This document shows positions 9,840-21,542 of a DNA stretch of 64,000 nucleotides, piece after piece (the first letter of the stretch is position 1; every line of letters begins with the position of its first letter). The notes under the pieces were generated by a model that saw only the letters and a list, made by a program, of their open reading frames with translations, was not told the DNA's origin and searched no databases. Made by a program: the position numbers and the translations under genes. The stretch is from Azolla caroliniana (lineage: Eukaryota > Polypodiophyta): assembly GCA_043228905.1 (NCBI GenBank), contig JBHGNT010000015.1, forward strand, positions 12,338,001 through 12,402,000, written 5' to 3'.

Positions 9840-11020
9840 AAGTCAGAAGTTCTGTACACGATTGAAGAAGCCACGAGCTGGCTTCTCGATTTGGGTGCCT
9901 CCTTTAATGTGACCCGTCACTAGTCACAATTTCATCAATATTTGGCTCAGAATTAGGACTTAGTCCGAGTAGGCAATTCACAACATTGTGCCATAGTTGG
10001 CATCGACATAGTAGAACTTAACCTTCCAGGTCATTCTACTTTAGTATTACACAATATCTGGCACATCCAAAAGCTGACATGACCACTTATTTCAATGGGA
10101 TAGCTTGATCAAGCAAGCATTCATGCTGACTTCTCGTTAAGAGGATGGACACTCCACAAACAAAACCTCTTGCTTGCTTGGGGACTGAAGGTAGATTCAT
10201 TGTACCCACTAAATGTCACCGTCAAAGAGGGTGACCTATTCTTGGTAGATATTCCCATGTCGTCCCTCTGGCATGGTTGACTGGGTTATTTGAGCAAAGG
10301 CGGCATCACGCACTTATCCAAAGCTGGGTACATCCCTAAGCTCTCCTTCTCCGACCATAAATTCTACGAGCATTGCCAGTACGGCAAGTAATTCGTGGCT
10401 TCACATCCAACCAAAGAATCGAGAGAGTCCACTCCACTCGACTTAGTCCATTCGGACATCTGTGGCCTAATGCCACATTAGTCCCTCGGTGGTGTGTCTT
10501 ATTTTGTCACATTTATCGATGAGGCAACTCTGAAGGCGTGGGCGTATCCAGTTCGGACCAAAGATCGTCTGTTCACGATCTTCACAGAATGGCTCATGAT
10601 TGTGGAAAATTAGACATCCGAAAGCTAAAATTCCTATGGTCTGATAATGGTGGGGAGTATAAATCGGACGAATTCGTTAGATTTTGCTGACAACACAACA
10701 TTAGAGGAGAATATACAGATTCATACTGTCCTGAGCAAAATGGAATTGCAGAGTGCATGAATAGAACATTATGCCAGACTTTCGGATGGCTTCTAGGCAA
10801 ATTATTAATATGCCACTGAGTAGGCCTCTTGGATTTCAAAGTTTGCAAGAGCTATGGACTAGCAAGAGAGTAGATTACCAAAAGCTACAGATTTTTAGAT
10901 CCGATGCATTCACACTTGTGTCGGAAGAAGAATGCTGAAAACTTAAGCCAAGTTCAAGAAAATTTATTTTCTTAGGTTATGGACCTACCGGCAATTTCAA
11001 TTACCAATTCTAGGTCCCGG
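9840..11020 (+). pseudogene. R3 protease and integrase
   Basis: The protease site reads WLLDLGASFNVTRH: the catalytic Asp-Ser-Gly has become Asp-Leu-Gly (TCG to TTG). The integrase is readable through DLVHSDICGL (about 10440-10470), the FVTFIDEATLKAW block, SDNGGEYKSDEF (about 10640-10675) and CPEQNGIAECMNRT (about 10730-10770), so all three DDE residues remain despite many stops. It ends at the S1 insertion. Confidence 0.8.
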
Positions 11021-12417
11021 TGTCGCGAAAATACGACAAGGATATGTGAACTTGAGGCAGAACCCCGGGGCCTCCGACCAGAGGATATCAAACTCGTGCG
11101 TTTATATTTTTAACAATTAACAGAAATGAGAAATTTAGTAATTTTTCATTAGCAAAGGAAAAGAAATTACAATATGTCCCAAGATTGGGATTCCGACGTT
11201 TTAGGTTTACTGAGATTGATAGAAAAGAAAAATTAGGGGTTTTGAAAGAGATGGCTTCTGTAAGGAAATTTAGGGTTTATGGTTTTTTTCCAGAACATTC
11301 TCTTTCTTGAATGTTATGCCTCGATAAGATAAGGGACCCGAGAAGGTAAAAAAAGAAGAAGAAGAAGAACAGAAGAGAGTGGAATATATATGGGTTTCTT
11401 TGTTGATCATCCCTTTGATGTTCCTTTGCATCCCCAGTTTTAGTTGCATGGCCTCTACTTTTAGTTGCATGCTTTCATTTTTGTATTCGGCCATAAAGTT
11501 CCGCCCATGCGTAATCCCTACGTGCGCCACGATCGAACACGCACGCACGTGCGTCTCGACCAACCCACCGAGCCATGCACCCGCGATTGAGCTGCCAAGC
11601 TGTGAGTCCGTCCGAAACGTCCACGTGCTCGTGCGCGCGAATCCGTCCGAAACGTCCGAACTGTGCACGTGACTGCGCGTCGTCCGAGCCGTGCACGTGA
11701 CCGTGCAGCGTGGACAATCTAGCCACGACCCAAAATCATCCGTACGTGTGTCGTGATTGAACACGCACACATCCATAAAGTTCCACCCGTGCGTAATCCC
11801 TACGTGTGTCACGACCGAACACCGTGCACCCGCGTCCACGCGCACATGCATGCGCACATCCGTCTGAGCCATGCACATGACCGTGCAACATGGCCAATCT
11901 AGGCATGACCCAAAATCATTCGTACATGCGTCGTGACTGAACACGCACACATCCATAAAGTTCCACCTGTGCATAATCCCTACGTGCGTCACGACCGAAC
12001 ACGCACGTGCACACGTCTCAACCAACCCACCGAGCCGTGCACCCACGATTAAGCCACCAAACTGTGAGTCTATCCGAAACGTCCACGCACACCAAGCCAC
12101 TTATCCACACACTTTCAACTCAAGTCACCTTGAATATTCTATGCTTTACAAATGGACATAAAGCAATAGATTCTAGCTTTCCTTATATAATGTGGGATCC
12201 GTTGTTGTCCTATCTATGTGGGATATCTCCTAGTTTTGTTTTCTCAATCTTCTTAAACTTTATACTTACATAACTTGATACTTAGTTGTTCGTTTCATGT
12301 GTCGTAAAATGGGTTCGAAGCTCTTCAACACGTCCATCTTTCCATATTAATCCATTAAGGTAATCTTAAATAATTATTTTACTATTTTTCTTATTGTGTG
12401 TGAAAAATCACACGACA
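11021..12417 (+). mobile_element. S1: TGTCG-type solo LTR (1397 bp) in R3
   Basis: It starts TGTCGCGAAAATACGAC and ends GAAAAATCACACGACA, a 5-bp inverted terminus (TGTCG/CGACA). Copia integrase sequence resumes right after it. The flanks suggest a 4-bp target duplication CCGG (11017-11020) versus TCGG (12418-12421). S3 shares its beginning, the TTTAGTTGCATGGC block and the last 250 bp. The middle (about 11490-12100) is GC-rich tandem repeat that S3 lacks. No internal domain is present, hence solo LTR. Confidence 0.8.
11492..12090. repeat. GC-rich imperfect tandem repeats inside S1
   Basis: A block starting near CATAAAGTTCCGCCCATGCG (11490s) recurs at about 11771 and about 11953, each followed by TAATCCCTACGTG and a CACGAxCGAACAC run. 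The first and third copies extend about 135 bp and include ACCAACCCACCGAGCC. A 276-codon minus-strand open frame (11270-12100) is produced by this repeat and is not a gene in my view. Confidence 0.8.
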
Positions 12418-13975
12418 TCGGAGACTCGACAAGTTTTCCGAAGTTCGGACGTCGTCTTCAATGAGATGGAAACGCACGAGGCGGCCGAAAGGCCAATTGA
12501 GTTAACAAGAGTCACCTTTTCGGATGTGTCGACTCTTCTTGATGGACCTACTTAGAATAGTAGGTAAGCTTTAAAGGTAGTTGAAACCTTAGTTCCTGGA
12601 TCGGCCCAACTGAACAGAGTCGATTCGGCTCTACCAAACAGTGCCAATTTTGGCCCAGTTGAATCGTTCAATCGATTCGACCTCGATTGATCCGAACACC
12701 CAAAATACGGACGTACCGAGATCTTGCTAGCAGCAAACGCATAGTATCAAACGGTTTCTGACAAGATTATGGAATTGATTTTGATGAGATGTTTTCACCA
12801 CTAGTGAAAATGACTAACCTTTGCTTCTTGATCGGAGTCGTCGTCGCCGAGAATCTAGAGTTTATTCAACTAGATGTAAAGACGACTTTCCTTCGCGGTG
12901 ATGTTGATGAAGAAATTTACATGGAGTAGCTGAAAGCTTCATGTAACCAGATCAGAAACATCTAGTCTATCAACTTAGAAAGAGTCTGGATGGCCTGAAA
13001 TAGGCTTCGAGGCAATGGTATAGAAAATTCGATGATTTCATCCAATTGATCGGCTCATTGTCTCGATTCGAAAAAGACACAAGATGGGTCGCCTATCTTC
13101 CTCATCCTTTACGTGGATGATATGTTGCTCTTTAGCCAAAATGCGAAAATGCGAAAGAGCTTGCCGAACTTGTTCGGCAATTGCAGTTGAGATTCACTAT
13201 GAAGGACATAGGTCCTACCCGACACATTCTCAGGATGAAGATTACGTCGCATCATGCGCAACGACAATTATTTCTGTCTCAGGCCAACTAAATCCGACGA
13301 ATCTTGGAGCAATTCAGCATGCAATTAGCTTGATTTGCTTGGACTCCATTACCTACCAACCTTCAGCTATCTCACAGAGATTGCCCAACATCTGGTGCGG
13401 AGGGAGATCATATGAAATCAATACCGTATGCATCGGTTTTGGCTCATTAATATATGCTATGTTCGTGACAAGAACAGACATAACACATGCGATAGGAGTC
13501 GTATGCATATTCATTCATAATACCAACCGACCACAGTGGAATGCAGTGAAGCATATCTTCTAATATTTAGTGGGCACACAAGACCTTGGCATCCTTTTCG
13601 GACTTTGCCGACTGTTTTGATAACCAAAAGTCGACATCCGTATATTTCTTCTGATTCGGGCATGGAGCTATCTTGTGGGGTGCACAACTACTTTGACGAC
13701 CAAATCCGAAAATGTTGTTGCATTCAACGCGGCTAAAGAAGTGTTGTGAATTGGTTGACTAGTTTGCACATTTCGGCAAGCCGACCCAAATTCGACTCTA
13801 GTCATCTTTAGCGGCAGTCAAGCAGCAATAGCTCTAGCGAAGAATCTGGTACATCACAACACCTCGAAGCATATCAAAGTTCGATATCATTTTGTTTGGG
13901 ATTGCGTAACCAAGGGTAAGCTCGACCTGGAGAAAATCTCCACAATCGACAATATTGCGGATGCAATGACCAAGT
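12418..13975 (+). pseudogene. R3 reverse transcriptase and RNase H
   Basis: After S1 the integrase end resumes (ETRQVFRSSDVVFNE). RT blocks follow: FIQLDVKTTFLRGDVDEEIYME (about 12850-12930) and the catalytic LYVDDMLL at about 13110-13130. RNase H ends with HNTSKHIKVRYHFVW and IADAMTKL just before S2. Multiple stops and shifts make it non-functional. Confidence 0.8.
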
Positions 13976-14486
13976 TGTTGGAAACATGCCCCTTTGGATG
14001 GGAAGAGAAGTAAACCGAAATCGAAATCGAAATCGAAAATTGAAATCATTTCGGAAGACTATAATTGTAAATAGTCTAAAATGCCTCCTAGGGCTATACT
14101 TGTAAATAGCCAGAAAGTTGCTTTGGTTTATAACCAACTAGGGCAAACTTTATATTAAGAGTTAGTGATCATTATTGAAAAGTTAGAACGAGGTAGTTGC
14201 CTCTATAACCATGAGTGAGAGAGTGAGAGTGTAACTCTATAGCCTATGTCAGACGAAGGAGAACTCGAGGTCGCTAGCTCCGAGTTTCGTATTTGTACTT
14301 CCTCTCTACTATAGTGATCTGTTTTCTCGGGGATTGTGGACCCCCGTGTTTTTTCCCATTTCCGGTTTTCCACGTAAAATATTGGTGTCTCTGTGTCTTC
14401 ACGTTTTTTCTTGTCTATGTACAAGTTCTTGGTTTCTGCACATGAATACGAACGTGAAACCAGTTGTGGCCAGTTGATTCCTAACA
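13976..14486 (+). mobile_element. S2: solo LTR of the R11 family, in R3
   Basis: 511 bp from TGTTGGAAACATGCCCC to ...GATTCCTAACA with a perfect target duplication CAAGT (13971-13975 and 14487-14491). It is clearly related to the R11 LTR at 54094-54640: both share the AGACTATAATTGTAAATAG block and the ending AGTxGATTCCTAACA. No PBS or coding sequence follows, so the internal part was lost by LTR-LTR recombination. Confidence 0.92.
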
Positions 14487-14731
14487 CAAGTGTCTTTTGG
14501 TTGACCGGTTTCGGCCGATTTGACATGAAATGGGCGTAACTGTTTTCGGCCCAGTCGATTCGGTCACAATGATGAATTCCGGTTGGTCAATTTGGGCACT
14601 GAGATGACTTCGATTCAGCTGATTCAGCAAGGGACTTTCAGCCGATAGAAGTTTATAATCTCTTTGTTGTATTTGTATTTTTAGTCAAATATTGTTATAG
14701 ATTCTTTTGTAATACGCCCATTGCGAGGGAG

Positions 14732-14846
14732 TGTCGAATACGGTTATATAATGGACGTATTCACACTAACCTATTGGACATACTAGATTGGGCTATTTAT
14801 GTAAATAGCATAAAGAACAATTGCCATAGTTCGGTTAGTATATAAC
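14732..14846 (+). repeat. R3 3' LTR, first part
   Basis: Starts TGTCGAATACGG right after a purine tract (GCGAGGGAG, 14723-14731). It matches the first third of the 5' LTR up to ...AGTATATAAC, where R4 is inserted. Confidence 0.9.
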
Positions 14847-15555
14847 TGTTAGGAATACGTCCCTCCGGTGGGAGAAGCCGACTAGTCGGGTTGAGAGCCG
14901 AGAATCGAAGACAAGCAGAAGCCGACTGGCCGGCTTAAGAAAGAGCCAACAATTGAAGCCATGGAGAGTCGATAGCAGATGATCCAAGTCCAAGACAAGA
15001 CCGACTAGTTGGGCCGATCGGATGGTTGAGGACAAGACCGACTAGTTAGGCCGATTGGACAGTTGACAATGGAGTCGACTAGTCGGATCGGCTAGTCGAT
15101 TAGTCGACTGATTGGCGACTATTACTGTTATTATTAGATAATAATAATAACAGACATATTTGTAAATAGCACATACTATGTATAAGTATAAATACACCTA
15201 GGGTAAACATGTGTGAAACATAGAACACAACAAAGAGTTGTAGAGTGAGTGTGAGGGAAGATGTGTGAGACACGCAAGAGCGTGAGCAGCGCCATAACTG
15301 TGTGTGTAACAGTAGACGCCCATAGCCCTGTGTGGCTGGTGCACTTTGTATGAGAGCATTGTAATCTGTTTTATCCTTCTCTTGTATATCCATTGTAATA
15401 GAGAAGATATCTTCTCCGGTGGTTTTTTCCTGTTTAGGGTTTTCCACGTAAAACCTTTGTACTATGCATATCCTATCTATTTGCTATTTTTTTATGTTTC
15501 CGTGTTGTGTATTTGTATTTATACTTCAAAGACATTTTCCTATCCCATCTCATCA
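14847..15555 (+). repeat. R4 5' LTR
   Basis: Begins TGTTAGGAATACGTCCCTCC and ends CCCATCTCATCA. It contains repeated CGACTAGT-type motifs (about 14930-15120) and a TATA-like TATAAGTATAAATAC near 15181-15195. At 709 bp it is 46 bp longer than the 3' copy. Confidence 0.93.
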
Positions 15556-15558
15556 AAC

Positions 15559-15570
15559 TAGTATCAAAGC
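15559..15570 (+). promoter_or_regulatory. R4 primer-binding site
   Basis: TAGTATCAAAGC, three bases after the LTR; two changes from TGGTATCAGAGC. Position and orientation fit an initiator-Met tRNA PBS. Confidence 0.8.
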
Positions 15571-15583
15571 GAAAAGTGCAAAG

Positions 15584-16310
15584 ATGGAAGGAGGTGTGAG
15601 TGGCCTCCCAGGAATGATAGTCCTGAACTCACACAACTACGCATACTGGAAGATTAAGATGGAAGATCTTCTCATAGTCAAAGATCTATACGAGCCCATC
15701 GACAAAGAAGAGATACCGACAGGGGTATTAGAGTCTGAATGGAAACTCCTCAAGAGGAAGGCAATGGCTACCATTAGACATTGCATAAATGTCAGTGTCC
15801 TTCAACATGTGGCGAACGACACAAATGCCTACGAGATGTGGCAGAAGTTGTTAGGGCTCTACGAGAGAAAAAATTCCTTGAACAAGAAATCTTTGATGAG
15901 GAAGATCGTACGATTGAAGTACAAGGACAGAGAAAGTATCGTGGATGACATAAACACATTCATGGGGTATGTGAACCAACTTGCGGTAGCCAAGTCCCCT
16001 CTTGATGATGCTATGCAGGCTCTACTATTGATGTGCACATTGCCAGACAACTAGGAGGACCTGGTGGTGACCCTGACCACCTCGTGTCAAGAAGAGAACT
16101 TGTGTCTACAAGTGGTAAAGACAAGTATCTTGAACAAGGAGACGAGAAGGAAGGACAAGGGTGTGGCTCAACATACCGGCAACGGAAGAAACCGACAAAG
16201 AATTCCACAAAGAAGGGACAAAGCCCATGCCATATCCAAGTCCAGAGGTAAGCTTACATGCTTCTACTTTGGAAAACCTGGACATTTCTAGAAGGATTGT
16301 TGACACCTTA
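15584..16310 (+). pseudogene. R4 Gag
   Basis: ATG 15584 opens a 156-codon frame (MEGGVSGLPGMIVL...CTLPDN) that stops with TAG at 16052-16054. It shows the copia Gag core, including YWKIKMEDLLIVKDLYEPID and LMRKIVRLKYKD. After a shift, a zinc knuckle is readable at 16259-16300 as CFYFGKPGHF-x-KDC, where the second Cys has become Phe and the x codon is a stop. The knuckle would therefore not bind zinc normally. Confidence 0.85.
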
Positions 16311-16402
16311 AGAAGGACAAAGCTGCCTCAAAGGATGTTGAACCCTGAAAGATTTCTGAGGAGAAGCGAACATCAGTCATTCCTACAAGTGAAGAGGAGA
16401 TC

Positions 16403-17555
16403 TTGTTCATTTGTGAGCAGCCAAGCACAAATCTTGCAAGTGAAGAGTGTACATGGGTAATCGACTCTGGTACATCCTTTCATATAACTCCCTTGAGAGA
16501 GTGTTTCTCAACTTACATAGCCAGAGATCATGGCTATGTAAAGGTGGGAGATAATGGGGAATGCAAGACAGTCGGCCTCAGAAACGTATGCCTAACAACG
16601 TCGACTGGTTGTCAGCTGAATCTGAAGGATGTCCGACATGTGCCCAATATCAGGCTGAATTTGATATCAACTGGAAGAATGGATGACAAAGGCTACAGTG
16701 ATAGCTTTCGAAATTGAAAATGGAAGTTTTGTCATGTAAATCTCATAGTGGCCCAGGCACAGAAATAGGGCACATTGTATATGATCAAGCCAAGTTATCC
16801 AAGTCGGAAGTAAATGTGGCAGCCGACTCAAGTGGAGAGTTAAGGCATAAGAGACTAGGCCACATGAGTGAAAAGGGAATGCATATTCTGGTTGACCTGA
16901 AACTTTTCCTAGAAGTGACAGGAGTGCACCTCGAGAAGTGTATCGACTGCTTAATCGGGAAGTAGAACAAAGAGCATTCCACATGAGACCACCAAGGAGA
17001 AGAGAAGTTGCACTGGAACTAGTACACACAGATGTGTGCTACATAGATGCTCCATCACATCGAGGGGGACAATACTTTGTAACTTTCATTGAAAACTATA
17101 GTAGAAAGTTCCGGGCTTTCATGCTAAAGTCGAAAGGTCAAGTACTTTTGTTCTTCAAGAAATTCCAGGCCAGAGCTGAAAGAGAGTCAGGTTGGAAGCC
17201 GAAGCCTTTTCGAACTGAGAGTGGCGGAGAATATAGAGGGAAGTTCGAAGAATACTACAAGGCCCAAAGTATTTGAATTGAATACACTATACCGAAGACC
17301 CATGAGCTGAATGGGCTTGCAGAGAGGATGAATCAGACGATAATGGAGAGAGTAAGGAGCATGTTGTCGCATGCTAAGCTACCGAAATCGTACTGGGCTG
17401 AGGCGATGTATAGAGTTGTTTATTTGATCAACAGATCTCCCTCAGTACCATTGAAAGGTGATGTCCCACAAAGGGTGTGGACAGGAAAGGATTTTTCCTA
17501 CCGACACTTGACGGTGTTCAGATGTTTGATGTATATGCATGTGGCTAAGGAGTAG
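16403..17555 (+). pseudogene. R4 protease and integrase
   Basis: Protease: WVIDSGTSFHIT with Asp-Ser-Gly at 16463-16471, in an open frame 16403-16717. The HHCC module follows (HKRLGHMSEKG...CIDCLIGK). Integrase: first Asp in VHTDVCYID (17031-17033); the second position reads RTESGGEY, Glu (GAG, 17217-17219) where the family has Asp; the catalytic Glu in GLAERMN is at 17322-17324. Stops at 16963-16965, 17274-17276 and 17553-17555 break the frame. Confidence 0.85.
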
Positions 17556-18089
17556 AGGTTGAAGCTCCACAACAGGTCAAAACCATGCATATTCCTCGGG
17601 TACTCGGAGGATGGGTTAGGCTACAGGTTGTGGGACTTAGTTCACAAGATGGTAGTGAGGAGTAAGGATGTAGTCTTCTTGGAAGACAAGACGATTGAGG
17701 ATTGGAAGCAATAGACGTCGGAATCGACTTCCCAGTCGACTCCCACTAACACCGACTTAAGACCAGTCGAACCGACACAATTGACTATTTGGATGCAGCC
17801 ATTCGGCACAGTCGAATCCGAGTCGGTCGACTCAGAGCAACCGCCCAATACATATGAGTCAGAGTCGGTAGACCTATTGAAGTTGATCGAAGAATACGAG
17901 TCGGAGTCGACTTTAAACCCAAAACAACTGACATGTATGAACCCGAGCCGAATGAAGAGTCGGCAGGACCAACCGACCCTATGCCGGCAATAGGAGGAAG
18001 GAGATATCCACTAAGGGAAAGGAGAGCACCGACTATGTATGCTAGTCAATACAACCTCTAGATTGATGAAGGTGAGCATGACTATTATG

Positions 18090-19650
18090 ATGAAGTCAAT
18101 GCCAATGAGCACAAAGAGAAATGGTTAGTGCAATGCAAGACGAAATGGACTCGCATGAAAATTATATTTACGACTTGGTGGAGCTACCAAAAGGTAAGAG
18201 AGCACTCAGAAACAAGTGGTTCTAAAAGGTGAAGACCGGAGAAGTTGACAATACACCTCGATATAAAACCTGACATTGTGGTAAAGGGGTTTCAATAGAA
18301 AAAAGGTGTCAACTTCGACGTGATATTCGCACCAGTCGTGAAGATGACATCCATCCAAACCATTCTACCTGGAGATCGAATAGTTGGATGTCAAGACAAC
18401 ATTCTTGCATGGAGAGCAGGATGAAGAAATCTACATGCAGCAACCTGAAGGCTTTGTGGAGAAAGGGAAAGAGAACCTGGTGTGTCGATTGAAGAAAAGC
18501 TTGTATGGTTTGAAACAAGCTCCACGCCAATGGTACAAGAAGTTCAAGTCCTTCATAGAACATAAGTTCCTGAAAACACAGGTTGATCACTGTGTGTTCG
18601 TTAAGAGGTATGATGAAGGTGATTTCTTGATTCTCTTATTATATGTGGATGACATGTTGATAGTCGGACAAGACACGAAGAGGATCGTGAGCTTGAAGAA
18701 AGCATTAGGCAAGTCACTTGCCATGAAAGATCTTGGATCAACCAAACAGATCTTGGGGATGCACATAGATCGAGATAGAACTAAGAGAAATATGTGACAA
18801 AGATCTTGGGGATGCACATAGTTCAAGATAGAACTAAGAGAAATATGTGACAAAGATCTTGGGGATGCACATAGTTCGAGTGTTGTGGTTGTCACAAGAG
18901 AAATATGTGACAAAGATCGTCGAAAGGTTCAACATGTTGGAAGCAAAGCCAGTCGGGTATTTCCGACAAACTGGAAGTTGAATGCTATGCAATGCCTGAA
19001 GAGTGAGAAGGAGAAGGCCGAGATGAGGAAAGTATCATATGCCTCGACTGTCGACAATTTCATGTATGCTATGGTTTGTACAAGACCAAACATGGCATTT
19101 GTTGTGTATATGAGTAATCCAGGATGAGAGCACTGGGAGCTGTCAAATGGATACTCAAGTACTTCAAAGGCACCTCAAGGGTATACCTTAGGTTCAAAGT
19201 CGGAAAATTTGTGCTCGAAGGATTTACCGATTCATACATATCGGGGGATGCATACTCAAGTCGATCCCCCTAAGGGTATGTGATGACCTATGCATGGGAA
19301 GTAGTGTCGTGGCAGTCAAGATTGCAGAAGTTTGTGACCTTGTCGACCACAGAGGCAGAGTACATGGCAGCGATAGAGGCCGGATAAGAACTAATTTGGA
19401 TGAAGAATTTCCTCAATGAACTAGGAATGGAGCAAGAACAATCCCTACTCCTCTATGATAATCAGAGTGCCATACATCTAGCCAAGAACGTTATGTATCA
19501 CACCGAACCAGGAATATATAAAGAAGGTATCACTGGTTGCAAGAGAAATTGGATGCAGGGGTGTTTACCCTTGTGAAAATGCATAGTGATGATAATGGAT
19601 TCGACATGCTCACGAAGAACTTACTGATGGACAGACTCAAAGTCTGCCGA
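18090..19650 (+). pseudogene. R4 reverse transcriptase and RNase H
   Basis: The open frame 18384-18797 has MDVKTTFLHGEQDEEIYM, LYGLKQAPRQWYKKF and YVDD at 18642-18653. It is cut by the triplication at 18747-18910. RNase H resumes with TRPNMAFVVYMSNPG (about 19080), then LSTTEAEYMAAIEAG and LLYDNQSAIHLAKN (about 19335-19490), the Asp/Glu-containing blocks of copia RNase H. A run-on region ends near 19650 before the polypurine tract. Confidence 0.85.
18747..18910 (+). repeat. Three-copy tandem repeat in R4 RT
   Basis: The segment AGATCTTGGGGATGCACATAG... ending AGAGAAATATGTGA occurs three times (about 18747-18797, 18798-18850, 18851-18910). The first two are about 51-53 bp; the third keeps an additional stretch (TGTTGTGGTTGTCACA) that looks like the original downstream RT sequence. 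The duplication adds about 106 bp and shifts the frame. Confidence 0.85.
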
Positions 19651-19699
19651 TAGAAGACAGGACTAACCGACTCCCTCCCACAAGAGTGACGGGGGAGTT

Positions 19700-20362
19700 T
19701 GTTAGGAATATGTCCCTCTTGTGGGAGAAGCCGAGTGATCAGTTAAGAAAGAGCCGACAGTGGAAGACATGGAGAGTCGACAACAGATGATCCAAGTTGA
19801 AGACAAGATCGACTAGACGGGCTGACCGAATGTTCAATGACAAAGCCCAATAGCCGGGCCAACTGGACAATCGACAAAAGAGTCAGCTACTCGGATCGAC
19901 TAGTCGATCACTCGGCTAATAAGCGACTTTTATTGTTATTATTAGATAATAATAATAATAATAGACATATTTGTAAATAGCCCATACTATGTATAAGTAT
20001 AAATACACCTAGGGCAAACATGTGTGAAAAATAAAACATAACGACGGGTTGTAGAGTGAGTGTGAGAGAAGAAGTGTGAGATGCACAAGAGCATGAGCGG
20101 TGCCATAGCTATGTGTGTAAAAGTAGACGCCAAGAGCCCTGTGTGGCTAGTACACTCTGTATGAGAGTGTTGTAATCTGTTTTATCCTTCTCTTGTATAT
20201 CCATTGTGATATTGAAGATCTGTTCTCCTGTGGTTTTCTCCCCGTTTAGGGTTCTCCACATAAATACTATGCATATCTTGTCTATTTGTTGTTTTCTTTT
20301 CTAATTCCACGTTGTGTATTTCTGCGTATCTTTGAAAGAGATTTTTCGATCCCATCTCATCA
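19700..20362 (+). repeat. R4 3' LTR
   Basis: Starts TGTTAGGAATATGTCCCTC after the purine tract GACGGGGGAGTT (19688-19699) and ends CCCATCTCATCA, followed by the ATAAC duplication. 663 bp; shorter than the 5' copy because of small deletions. Confidence 0.93.
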
Positions 20363-20584
20363 ATAACCGACTTGTAACCTAGTTTGCAAGATTGATGTTG
20401 TTACCATTTTGAATAATATAGTGTATTTTTGTGCCTCTCAATTTCCCATTCTCCCTCCTTTGTTACTAGTTTCTTGCAGATTGTCTTTGTTACTTCTGTT
20501 CATTTGTTTTATATCCATCTACTTTTTGTTCTTTAGCACATAGTGTTGTGTTTTACATTCACATTGATGACATAGTTTCCAACA
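20363..20584 (+). repeat. R3 3' LTR, second part
   Basis: Continues the R3 LTR from the duplicated ATAAC to ...TTTCCAACA at 20584 and is followed by ACCTC. Together with 14732-14846 it gives 332 bp, against 330 bp for the 5' LTR. Confidence 0.9.
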
Positions 20585-20686
20585 ACCTCCGATGTGGTCA
20601 TTTTCCTATTAATATGAGCTGAAATGTGTGTAGGTCATGTGTGATTTGGAATACAATTTTGAAGAGGTGTGATTTGGTATCAACTA

Positions 20687-20768
20687 GGCCTCGATTGGAT
20701 CGAAGAGTTGGATCCACGAGCCAAACCAGTGAGCCGGATCCACGAGAGCCAATCGGCCGTTAGAGATC
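20687..20768 (+). repeat. R5 5' LTR fragment
   Basis: About 80 bp (GGATCCACGAG...GTGAGCCGGATCCACGA...GGCCGTTAGAG) that match 34006-34088 in the 3' LTR. The rest of the LTR, the PBS and the first half of gag are deleted; the next bases already encode late Gag. Confidence 0.75.
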
Positions 20769-20790
20769 GTCGTCGTTCTTCGAGCTGCAA

Positions 20791-21503
20791 TTGATGTTGA
20801 TGGTCAAGGAAAACCACGCGAGTGGGTCGAGGACCACTCAATCAGACAACCGGATCGACCCTTTGGGCATGGAGGACGAGGTGGATTGGAATGCAATGGT
20901 AGCAGCCAACAAGAGTAGAGTCAAAGGCATAACCGGCATGCCGATAGTAGTTCTGGACCGTCCACAAGTAGGGAGAGTCAAGGTTGCATCGGAAACAGGC
21001 AAGGAAGGGCCGAAATGGAATGCTAGTATTGTGGCCGGAAGGGTCACTGGGAGAGCGAGTACTGGAAAAAGCGCACCGATTCAGAAAAATCCGGATCTAG
21101 CAAGGTTGAACACGGAAATTAGCTGAGATTGCACTACGTTGAAGGATTAGAAGGATTCGGAATCAGAAAAATCAGAAAAGGGTCAGCCTTTGTGATGGAA
21201 CACATGGAAAATTCGATGAAGAAGACCACATCACAATCAAATGAGGTGTGGTATGTTGACTCCGAAGCATCAAATCACATGAAGAGCCATGTAGAGTGGT
21301 TCTTGTATTTAGAAAAACTAGAGCAACTGGGAGTGATCGAAATCGGAGACGACACTCCATACCCAATCAAACATGTCGGCGAAGTCCCTCTCAGCCATGT
21401 TGGACAGAAGGGGAGACTCATGAACGTGTTGCACGTCCCGAAAATTACAAAAAGCATGGCTTCGGTCGAACAGATCGTCAACCCACCTTGGGTGCTCCAT
21501 TGA
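20791..21503 (+). pseudogene. R5 late Gag and protease
   Basis: Frame 20791-21126 begins in the MLMVKENHASGSRT block that sits mid-Gag in R8. The zinc knuckle is readable in another frame (about 21021-21062) as C-stop-YCGRKGHWESEY, with Trp and the last Cys lost. Protease (21129-21503) has WYVDSEASNHM: the catalytic Asp-Ser-Gly is Asp-Ser-Glu. Both changes would abolish function. Confidence 0.8.
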
Positions 21504-21542
21504 GGAAGAGGGCCAAATTATTGTGCAAGGGCACTAGGAAGG

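Larger units (their letters stand above)
14847..20362 (+). mobile_element. R4: full-length Tnt1-like copia retrotransposon inside R3's 3' LTR
   Basis: 5516 bp, LTRs 14847-15555 and 19700-20362, perfect target duplication ATAAC (14842-14846 and 20363-20367). PBS and polypurine tract are in place. The proteins (FYFGKPGHF-type knuckle, WVIDSGTSFH protease) resemble the Tnt1/Tork side of Ty1/copia and match R1 and R11 better than R2. The frame is broken by stops, shifts and a local triplication in RT. Confidence 0.95.
7451..20584 (+). mobile_element. R3: copia retrotransposon interrupted by S1, S2 and R4
   Basis: LTRs of about 330 bp (7451-7780; 14732-14846 plus 20363-20584) and a perfect target duplication ACCTC (7446-7450 and 20585-20589) frame the element. 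Its 3' LTR is split by R4, and the internal region holds two solo LTRs and one unassigned insert. Without them it would be about 5.2 kb. Gag, protease, integrase, RT and RNase H are all traceable but heavily mutated, so this is the oldest-looking copia in the left half. Its proteins differ from both the R2 and R4 types. Confidence 0.9.

Noticed and set aside
11270-12100. 276-codon minus-strand open frame
   Set aside because: It lies over the GC-rich tandem repeat of S1; the translated repeats (HVGITHGWNFMDVCVF) follow the DNA repeat, and no domain or start context supports a gene.
13834-14137. Minus-strand FDFDFDF-type frames
   Set aside because: Low-complexity translation of the AAATCGAAATCG repeat at the start of S2.
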